Origin: Terana coerulea
Lineage: Eukaryota > Basidiomycota > Agaricomycetes > Polyporales > Phanerochaetaceae
Assembly: GCA_024811115.1 (NCBI GenBank)
Contig: JAKOGH010000079.1
Span: 1-13,849 of the forward strand
Length of the DNA stretch: 13,849 bases
Direction: 5' to 3'
Both the position numbers and the translations under genes were made by a program. Under the pieces are notes generated by a model. The model was given only the letters and a program-made list of their open reading frames with translations. It was not told where the DNA came from and did not search any database. The stretch's first letter is position 1. Each line of letters opens with the position of its first letter. Positions 1 through 7,004 of this stretch are shown here, one piece after another.

Positions 1-149
1 GTTCCATTCCAGATAGTCCAAGTGCATACTGCCAGAATGCAAAGAGTGATCCAGCGTGCCTTGCTATGCGCTTTACGAGCGGGAGGGGTATAGGCCTGCG
101 CAGGCTGCTCCTCGAGAGTCTTCAGGTCGATACCGGCCTTGACGTCCAT
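1..149 (-). CDS. N-terminus of an unidentified membrane protein (3' part outside window)
   Basis: Reading from the ATG at 149 towards position 1 gives 49 uninterrupted codons starting MDVKAGIDLKTLEEQPAQAY. A polar stretch of about 33 residues with a basic patch (RKAHSKAR) is followed by a hydrophobic, aromatic-rich segment, WITLCILAVCTWTIW, that looks like a transmembrane helix or signal anchor. A short N-terminal cytosolic arm ending in basic residues before a single helix suggests a type II orientation, but that is inference. The reading frame has a stop upstream, so 149 is the first usable ATG. The gene is divergent from PEX14. I do not recognise the family. The frame could instead be interrupted by an intron just beyond the edge. 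The open frame, ATG context and hydrophobic segment make a real gene likely, but 149 nt cannot prove it. Confidence 0.55.
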   Translation of the reverse strand, partial: MDVKAGIDLKTLEEQPAQAYTPPARKAHSKARWITLCILAVCTWTIWNG

Positions 150-373
150 GGTGATGGTCGTTTGAAGAGGGGCACCCTCCGACGTGGGGTTTTATGGTAC
201 GAAAGTAGTCCAGACTTTCGCGCCCAGGAGAGTTGCATATGCCGACATTGATGGGAGGATCATTCAGAGCTGTAGTCGCGTTTCTGGAGCTCAAAGTTCG
301 TCATTGCTCTGGCTGCTCTCGCCGTGCCGAGCGCTTTAGTCATCGACCGGGTAACACTTTCCGCTCAACCACC
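150..373. promoter_or_regulatory. Shared divergent intergenic region of the membrane protein gene and PEX14
   Basis: Only 224 nt separate the minus-strand ATG at 149 from the PEX14 ATG at 374, so both core promoters and both 5' UTRs must lie here. I see no clear TATA box or CCAAT box. The 20-30 nt before the PEX14 ATG are pyrimidine- and ACC-rich (ending ACCACC before ATG), a favourable initiation context. That a bidirectional promoter sits here is inferred from spacing alone. Confidence 0.5.
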
Positions 374-1774
374 ATGTCAGACGATACGTCCCCGCCATCA
401 CCTGAAGCGACACTGGAGGCACCAAGTGCAACCCAGGAACAGCCTACCACTACTGCGCCTGCTGAAAACAGGGCGGATCTCCTGCAGCGAGCGAGGGCGT
501 TCTTGACTTCGCCGCAGGTCCAGCACGAGGACATTGCTGCTAAACGCCGATTTCTGACGGAGAAAGGTCTCAATGATGCAGAAATCGAGGGGCTGCTGCG
601 CGAAACGGTGAGTCCGTATGTCTCTTTCGCATGGAGCGTCGGGAATGACTGTGCCCGTTGTCTGAAGCCGCAGCAGGCACCCTTGATCCCACCGCGGACA
701 TATCCCCAACCTCCTCCATCCCACCTGCCGACTCTCCTCGTTGGCATACTCCGGATTGCAACATGGGTTGCGGGAGGCTCCGTTGGATTACTTATGCTCT
801 ACTTCGTAGGTTTCCGTACGTTGTCCGATAGTAGCCGCGTCCACCAACCTCTTGGTGTTGTCAGAGGTTTATCTACCCTCGAATTGCACAATCATTCCAT
901 GCCCGACACTCGCTGAGGACACACCAGAAAGGATTACTCAGTAGGCTTGCGTCGTCCTTGGAGGACCTCAAGGCGGCGCAGAAAGACGCATTTGCTGTGC
1001 TACCGCAACCACCGGCGTACGCTGTAGACCCAAAGTACAAGGACTGTAGGTCGTTGGACCATATTGCTACGGTCGCAGGAACGTCAAGAGATATACCTCA
1101 CGTGCCGCTGTTGCGATACGCCATAGAGGAGCTGAAGGCGCAGAAGCAGTCTCCGACGACGGAGGCCGTATTTGATTTACTCGGTAGCAAGTTTACATGG
1201 ATTCAGGCCGACGAAGACGCGAAGTTCGAGGTCAGCAAATTTGGCGCGTATCATAAGTTTCTCTTGGTTCTAATACTCGCATAGGCTCAGCTATGGGAGA
1301 CATTATCTTCTTCAACGCTATTTGACCAAACAGCGAACGGTGAAGAGACTGTTTGGTACTTCAACCCACCGTCTCCACCGGCCCCTACCCTCTAGCGTCC
1401 TCTCTGTCGGCCCTCCACAGCGCGCTTCCAGAGCCCAGGACGCAGATAGGCACAATGCAGAAGACGCATGATGTGCTGACGGACTTCACAGGCTACATTG
1501 CGTCGCAGACGTACGTCCTCCCACTGGGGCGAGCGTCGGCGCTTGGGATGCACACGCAAACGACGCTTTCCCCCCGAGGAGGAAGAAATCCGTCGCGAGA
1601 TCAGGGCTTTGAAGGGGCTCATGCTCAATCGGTGTGTCCCGTTTTGTTTCTTCTCCGCGGTAAGACTTTTTTCTGACGACCCGCGTTCGTTCCAGCCGTT
1701 CGTTCTTACCGCCTCGGACGCTGTCTACTCCTAGTGTAGATGGCCCGAAGTCGTCAATATCAACGCACGGATGA
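374..1774 (+). CDS. PEX14: Peroxin-14, peroxisomal import docking protein
   Basis: Pex14 is the peroxisomal membrane docking factor that binds the cargo receptor Pex5 (and Pex13/Pex17) during matrix protein import. Exons read as 374-607, about 677-805, 865-1230, 1285-1631 and 1696-1774. Introns begin GTGAGT, GTAGGT, GTCAGC and GTGTGT; the first acceptor is ambiguous among 667, 673 and 676. Residues about 33-78 are the conserved Pex14 N-terminal domain (ARAFLTSPQV...KRRFLTEKGLNDAEIEGLL). A proline stretch (PPRTYPQPPP) leads into a glycine-containing hydrophobic segment (about residues 90-121) ending YFRFIYPRI. Next comes a coiled-coil-like region (LASSLEDLKAAQKDAFAVL) and a late helix, EEEEIRREIRALKGLMLNR, spliced to RSFLPPRTLSTPSVDGPK and a TGA. 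The total of roughly 370-390 residues fits fungal Pex14. Two defects break the frame. Near 1382-1385 the frame shifts at a C4 run, unless a 56-nt intron 1340-1395 exists. At 1570-1575 a C6 run gives the wrong frame for the EEEEIRREIR helix. Both look like run-length errors. The family assignment is firm; details of the middle are less so. Confidence 0.9.
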
Positions 1775-2347
1775 CACATACATGTCATGAATATATTTTG
1801 CCAAGAATGTCTCTGGTTAACGCGTTACACCTCCTACGCTGATTTGCTACTGCGCGGAAACAAAACCGCAGCCACTGGTGAGACATTTTCATCTTTCACA
1901 CACGCAGGCATGCAGAGGCATGCGCTGTTATTAGCTATAGTTGTGCATCAATGAACACCGTTGACCGAATGGAAATGTATACGCCCGGCGACTTCGATAC
2001 TGCGTTGGTGTCGTAGCGGTGTAGCTTGTTGCACACCGCGATAGCGTTGTCAAGGCTGCCGTTGCGAACTGGGCATCCAGTTCTGCATTGGTACGGGCAG
2101 ATGACCCCGATGGAAATGTGATTTTTGCGCGCACAGCACCACAACCTCTCTGCTGCCGTCGGCGGCAATTACAGCGTCCTACGCCCCGAAGTGTCGTACG
2201 CGACCTGGTGGTACACGAAGTAGTATGTAGTAGATCCATGCAAATAGTACTTCTACAGAGTCCGAGATAAATTAGCAATGAGCGAAGGCGGCCCGAAAGC
2301 GCATGGCTGGAAGTACGGTAGGACAAAGGCGAATGGATCATCAGGTG
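1775..2347. other. Convergent intergenic region with a weak coding-like relic
   Basis: PEX14 ends at 1774 and the minus-strand surface protein gene ends at 2348, so this 573-nt gap should hold two 3' UTRs and terminators. Between about 2036 and 2215 the plus strand can be read as protein-like text: RDSVVKAAVANWASSSALV, then RADDPDGNVIF, then, after a shift near the T5/GCGCGC stretch at 2122-2131, HHNLSAAVGGNYSVLRPEVS followed by YATWWYTK and a stop. An in-frame TAG near 2012 blocks extension upstream. No family is recognised. It may be a gene remnant or chance. Confidence 0.3.
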
Positions 2348-3136
2348 TCATGGAGCAGGGGTGAAATGATTTGGTGGAGGTTCTGTTGGCGGTGTCGCCG
2401 GCAACGCAGCAGTCGATGGGTTTTCGTCCACGACGGCCTCGTACGCAGGCGCGTGCTGGTAGGGCGGCGGTGGCGGCTTCCGAGGGCGTATCCGTGCCTG
2501 CGCGACCCTCCGCTCGATGTCCTCCCTTTCCCTCTCCTGCATCTCTCGCTCAATGTAATGCCGGTCGAGCATCGTGCGTATGCGGTCCCGCTCAGCATGC
2601 GCCGCCAGCTATACACGCAGCGTCCGAGAGCAAAGAGTACGAACAGGCCAAAGAGGCCGCCTAGCACTCCGAAGACAATGCCGACGATGAGCCGACCGCG
2701 GCTGGCGCTGCTCCGGTGATGTGAGGGGGCATTGGGGTGTGCGGGCGGTTGCTGCTGGTTCGGCGGGGTCTCGGGCGACGGCAGGAAGGTGGGGTGGGGC
2801 TGGTGGTGGAACGGCGTGCTGGTGAAAGTGAACTGGGTCCGGGAGTGGTCGCGTGTGCTTGCTTCATGGGTTGGGCTGTGAATAGAGCTGGAGCGAGTCG
2901 ACGCTGGCATGCTGGAGGCAGAGTCTGTCGCTGCTGGAGCCGCATCGCCGGCGTTGGCTTTCGCAGTCGACACCCTCTGCACATGGGAGGTACTAGTGCT
3001 CTCGCTTTCTGCTGCCCAGACAAATCTATCGCTTGATAATTTTCGTTAGTTTGATCCAACATGCCCAGAACCAGATCTCTACCACTCACCTCACGAACAG
3101 GCAGAGCACCCCGACGACCAGAGGCCTGGCACGCAT
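2348..3136 (-). CDS. Single-pass, Ser/Thr/Pro-rich cell-surface protein with PPPY tail motif
   Basis: Exon 1 is 3136-3090 and exon 2 is 3025-2348, with a 64-nt intron (GTGAGT..CTAAC..ATAG) at 3026-3089. The start was chosen because it gives a signal peptide, MRARPLVVGVLCLFV, spliced to RFVWA before AESES, a plausible AxA-type cleavage site. Residues about 22-125 are low-complexity Ser/Thr/Pro/His, suited to O-glycosylation. Residues about 128-150 are a Gly-rich transmembrane helix (GRLIVGIVFGVLGGLFG...) followed by YSWRR. The cytosolic tail has a charged helix (MLDRHYIEREMQEREREDIE), KPPPPPY containing PPPY (a PPxY-type WW-domain ligand), and ends NHFTPAP. The layout resembles fungal Mid2/WSC-like sensors but no WSC domain is present. 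The coding frame breaks at a C3 run (plus 2587-2589), between MLS and DRIRTMLDRH, consistent with one missing base. Corrected length would be about 241 residues. The specific function is unknown. Confidence 0.75.
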
Positions 3137-3380
3137 TGTCGGGCAATGCAGACAGCGAAGAGAGAGGTGAGGACTGCGCTACTGCCTGTAGATATGCAGG
3201 TCGTGCAGGTCCTGGCGCATCATGCACAAGATGTGGAGATGTGGGCCTCCAGTGAGAAGTGTGCGATAGAATTGGCGGACGGGCAGGATATGCCCGTCGG
3301 CGCTTCTGCATTTCACGACTTTCTCAGATGCGACTGCGCCCGGTCCGTCATTGCCACTTGATCGCGGCGTCGGTGATCCA

Positions 3381-3440
3381 GAAAGTCCGGCCGGCTGGGC
3401 CTCCCGTTCGAGGAACATGTCCCGAACGTGTTCGCGAACA
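3381..3440 (-). repeat. Left copy of a diverged inverted repeat pair
   Basis: Read on the minus strand, this segment matches 3929-3988 read on the plus strand at 45 of 60 positions in an ungapped hand alignment, and the match stops beyond it. It includes the core GTTCGCGAAC and continues into CCCAGCCGGCCGGACTTTC, outside the GTTC/GAAC half-sites, so it is more than a shared palindrome. It may be the remains of an old duplicated or mobile sequence. Confidence 0.6.
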
Positions 3441-3928
3441 GCCGCCCTAATCTGGTGGCCAGCTGTGACAATGATATTTGCCGTGCGTGACCCGCCTTCA
3501 TTTGCTCCTCGGCCATTTTCGGCAGTCACGTACAATTTGGCGCTGCCTCCAAATACCCTCGGGTGAGGCGAATCTCGATACTCACCATTATGCCAAGCCC
3601 GCGACGCGCAGAAAATCTACCAACTAATAGTATACCTCAGATCTTCATCAGTGTACTGTACCGAGACCCGCAGTGCTTGACATGCTCGCATTCAGACAAG
3701 GTGGCCCAAAGGTGGCCACTCACACTATATACAGTACCTAAGGGCGATCGGGGCTACAAGTACTGTGAGAGGGATCGCTGGATTAACACAACTGATTACT
3801 ATGCATTATAGTACATTGCTTACCGGGGAACAAAGCGAGCGTACTTACTAATGACTGGTCATTTGCCTTGAGAGGCCCTGGTCACGATATTAGGTCACAG
3901 TGACAGCCGTCGTGATGTTCGTCACCCT

Positions 3929-3988
3929 TGTTCGCGAACGTGTTCCGAACGTGTTCGCCGAACAAACCTCCCAGCCGTCCGGACGTTC
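3929..3988 (+). repeat. Right copy of the inverted repeat pair, with six GTTC/GAAC half-sites
   Basis: This copy starts with the perfect 10-bp palindrome GTTCGCGAAC (3930-3939), then alternates GTTC and GAAC four-base blocks to 3963, giving six half-sites in 34 nt. It is followed by CCCAGCCGTCCGGACGTTC, which matches the left copy. Translated in the same frame, the copies give VREHVRDMFLE and VRERVPNVFAE, so a once-coding origin is possible but not shown. Confidence 0.6.
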
Positions 3989-4407
3989 TCCGGTGATCAG
4001 AACGCCGGAAGACGCCGAAGAGCATTGCGAGCAGATTCCATTCATCATGAGCAGAGTGTACAGGAGATTGGTTGGCGATACTGGGCTCAATAATATGCTG
4101 CATGACAGACCCGAAATGCTGGTACAAGGTCCTTTATTCATTGGCGTACCGAAAGCTTCGATTTGCAAGGCACAAGAGTGTTGAATATTCACAGTAGTGC
4201 AGCCAGAGACTGACCCAACCTTCATTGAAAGCGGCTGTTCTGTCCAGGCTGGGATTGCATACGGGGTTTTTCCAGGACTAGTCAATTGCCTATGTACGCC
4301 TGCAGTACCAATAAAGTTAGATGAGCCTCTTTTGTGCTCCTACATTCCCAGTGCAGGAGAACTCCATCCCACGAAGTGCTCCAATGCGCTCCCATACGCT
4401 ACAGCGG

Positions 4408-4434
4408 CCAGCCAATGAAGTAATCATTGGCTGG
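4408..4434. repeat. Perfect 11-bp inverted repeat containing CCAAT on both strands
   Basis: CCAGCCAATGA (4408-4418) and TCATTGGCTGG (4424-4434) are exact reverse complements around the 5-nt loop AGTAA. Each arm contains a CCAAT pentamer, one per strand, so it could be a pair of opposed HAP-complex sites. It could also be a hairpin or the trace of a small element. An A-rich tract follows at 4442-4458. The nearest genes start about 700 nt downstream (RIB1) and 1.27 kb away on the other side. Confidence 0.6.
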
Positions 4435-5133
4435 TCACCGTAACAATAAAAAATAAAAGTACCGGCGCGCCCAAGGCGAATACGACATGTCACGGCTCGT
4501 TGGAAACATTGTGAGGATCCCGACATCGTAGACAGCGACACACTGCGGTCTACTCAGCAAATAATCGCTTGCCGCCATTTTCTGGACAGCCAATCTTCCA
4601 GGAGGCGCGACACTGCGTACCAACCGTATCGGTACCCAACGCGGGTCCTCGCCAGCAATGGCGCTGTGTATGCTACACATGGCAAACGCTAGCTTTGCGT
4701 GCACGAGCTATCGGCCATTGAGGGACGCGCAGCGAACCATCTGGAAGGGTGTATTGATTCTGACCGCTCCGCTCTTCAGCGGTGTTACGTGTTACTCGCG
4801 CTACGGATATAAAATGGACGGTGAGTTTCAAGGAGACGAAAGGCGAGTATAACTTACAAAACTTAAACTGTCTTCGCTTCTGACACATCTTCATGCTGGT
4901 ACATATGATTGCAATGAAGAGTGAGCAAGTCAGAGCAGGCCGTGCTTGACAAGCACATGAGCTGAGTCAGCGGCCTTACTAGGCGCTCCCGTGAGCCCGG
5001 ATGAATTGCGTGACCCGACGCGGTCCTCCGGTAGAATATCTCATACAAATACCCATGGCTCTAATTTCCTACTCTGCTTGTCATACAGCCCCTCCACACC
5101 CCTCGTCTCGTTCCCCACGGCGGTCCACACAAC

Positions 5134-6647
5134 ATGCCTGTCCACCACGACCTAGAAGGCATCGACGCCCGCATGTCCGACCTCGCTCTCCTGGACTTCC
5201 TCACTTCTCCGGACCTTCCCGTCGCAAAGCATGGGCTCAAGCGGCGGGATGCCGACCTGGACCCCCTCATGCTGGCCGCGGTATACTCGTCAGGTCCGCA
5301 AGTCACCCGTAACCATTATGCGCACGACTTTTTCCCTGCTGTGGGGGACCCGCGCGCCGAGGGTGCGTACGACTGGACCAAATGGCAGCCGGAGACTTCC
5401 AAGTCTATTGGACAGCGTCGGCCACGGCTGAAATATGTGAGCCGACAAGAGCCACGCTCTCAGCGACTGAGAAAGCAGGGCATTCAGCCAGACGAGGTAG
5501 AAGCGGGCGAGGTGTGTACTATTCTATTGCTGGGAAACTTCGTCAATTAATCCTGCTTCAGGACCTACCAGGGGCAGCACAACCCGTAGGAACGCCGGGG
5601 AGGTCTACGTCGTCTTCTTCGTTGATATCCTCCGCTTCATCGTCAGCAGCGTCGTCTGTGGGCTCACCGTCTGGCCCCCTCCACGTGAAATGCATGGCTA
5701 GGACTAGGGTACCCACCCCTCATGGACCAGTTTTCCTTCATCTATACCATAATAACCATGACTCCAAAGAGCACCTCGCATTGGTTATCGACCCTGCCCA
5801 GTTTTCCGATTCGTCCTATGCTCCTTCAATACGCAGTCAGTCTTTAGATGCTGTATGGAGTGACACCGAAACCGAAATGGACCGCATTACCCGTGGGGCC
5901 TACGTTGGTCGGTTGTCGAAGACGAGCCAAATACCCTCTACTCCGTCCGAAGCACAGGACGTCATCACGACGGACTCAATACCGTCGCCTCTCATACGCA
6001 TTCACTCGGAGTGCTTCACCGGAGAGACCATCGGCAGCATGCGATGCGACTGCGGGGAGCAATTAGACGAAGCAATTCGCCAAATCTCGCAGCCCATCAC
6101 CCTTCCCTCAGCCTCTTCCTCCCAAGTACCCACCACCATTCCAGGACGGGGCGCTGTCGTCTACCTCCGCCAGGAGGGCCGTGGTATCGGCCTCCTCTCA
6201 AAAATCCGCGCGTACAACCTCCAGGACCTCGGGCACGACACCGTCACCGCCAACCTCATGCTCGGCCATAAAGCGGACGAGCGGGGATACGAGATCGCTG
6301 GTGCGATACTGCGCGACTTGGGCCTGGGGACGGAGACAGGCGAGGGCGTGCGGGTATTGACGAATAACCCGGACAAGATGGAGGCGTTGACGAAGGAGGG
6401 TATTCGCCTGGTAGAACGGGTTCCCATGGTCCCGAGGAGCTGGGTATGCCGGCAGTCCGACGCCGTTCCGCACCAGCACGTTGACCAGCCTGCGGAAAGC
6501 GATCCTTGGTCAAAGAAGGGTGCGACGATGATTGGTGGGGGTGCAGTGTATGGTGAGGACCTGGATAAATACCTGCGGACGAAGGTTTTGCGTATGGGGC
6601 ACATGCTACCCTTGATCTCCTCGGGAGAAGAGGAAGACGAGTCGTAG
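5134..6647 (+). CDS. RIB1: GTP cyclohydrolase II (riboflavin biosynthesis)
   Basis: The enzyme opens GTP to 2,5-diamino-6-ribosylamino-4(3H)-pyrimidinone 5'-phosphate, formate and pyrophosphate, the first committed step to riboflavin, flavin mononucleotide and FAD. Exons are 5134-5511 and 5562-6647, with a 50-nt phase-0 intron (GTGTGT..TTCAG), giving 487 residues. The N-terminal ~250 residues are a fungal extension (DFLTSPDLPVAKHGLKRRDA..., then SYNDW-like RAEGAYDWTKWQPETSKSIG and a Ser-rich linker). The catalytic domain spans about 270-418. It has the zinc cysteines Cys277, Cys288 and Cys290 in HSECFTGETIGSMRCDCGEQ, spaced as in bacterial RibA, then VVYLRQEGRGIGLLSKIRAY, NLQDLGHDTVTANLMLGHKA and VRVLTNNPDKMEALTKEGI. 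The C-terminus is acidic (GEEEDES). No frameshift is seen. The frame has a stop at 5062 and 5134 is its first ATG, but an alternative leader exon cannot be excluded. The identification is certain from the motifs. Confidence 0.96.
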
Positions 6648-7004
6648 CATGTCTTTTTCTTGGGTCAGTAGCATATATGTAATTATCTATTTCATGGTCC
6701 TTTCATAAGACTCAGTCTGGGGTACCATACTAGCACCTGTATTACAATAGTGACGGAACATGTAGAGGTGCACTTGCGGACCATTTTGCTCATGACCACT
6801 TTGTGTGTTTTGTCCGCAGCCCTGCAGTTCATTTGTTCGGACAGATTTCGTCTGCACTCTGACATGCGTCGCTGATGCCGAACCGGCAGGCTTCCAGCGC
6901 GCCAACGCCAACGTGAGCAGGCGAGGTGAGCCTGGAACAACTCTGCGGACGTCGCCCACCACCTCTCTTTCGAAGACCTCTTACAACCCCCAGTGCTATC
7001 CCCC
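6648..7004. other. Intergenic region between RIB1 and VPS17
   Basis: This tandem-gene gap of 357 nt holds the RIB1 3' UTR, which is T-rich with TATATGTAATTATC at 6673-6686 as a possible poly(A)-signal region, and the VPS17 promoter and leader. The last 30 nt before the VPS17 ATG are C/T- and A-rich (TTACAACCCCCAGTGCTATC). No TATA box is obvious. No other gene is seen. Confidence 0.55.

Larger units (their letters stand above)
3137..5133. other. Gene-poor 2-kb region with repeats, no supportable gene
   Basis: This stretch between the surface protein start and RIB1 contains the 5' regions of both. Open frames of 60-131 codons occur on both strands, but none shows a domain, a good exon-intron structure or support from a second frame. 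It holds a diverged inverted repeat pair (3381-3440 and 3929-3988) and a CCAAT palindrome (4408-4434), listed separately. A TATAAAA occurs at 4808-4814, about 320 nt before the RIB1 ATG, which is far for a core promoter unless the leader is long or spliced. Confidence 0.6.

Noticed and set aside
1931..2341. 136-codon minus-strand frame between PEX14 and the surface protein
   Set aside because: Cys/Arg-rich without a hydrophobin-type or other known Cys pattern. The plus-strand reading is more protein-like.
3179..3535. 118-codon minus-strand frame upstream of the surface protein gene
   Set aside because: No recognisable domain. Part of it is the inverted repeat copy, which explains its resemblance to 3900-4184.
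3890..4285. 131-codon minus-strand frame and overlapping 94-codon plus-strand frame (3900-4184)
   Set aside because: The two oppose each other over the same DNA and neither has a family signature or intron structure.
4435..4704. 89-codon minus-strand frame and the 64-codon plus-strand frame 4658-4852
   Set aside because: The minus frame lacks an ATG at its listed start, and neither shows motifs.
5001..5312. 103-codon frame overlapping the RIB1 start
   Set aside because: Pro/Arg/His low complexity, a shadow of RIB1 exon 1.
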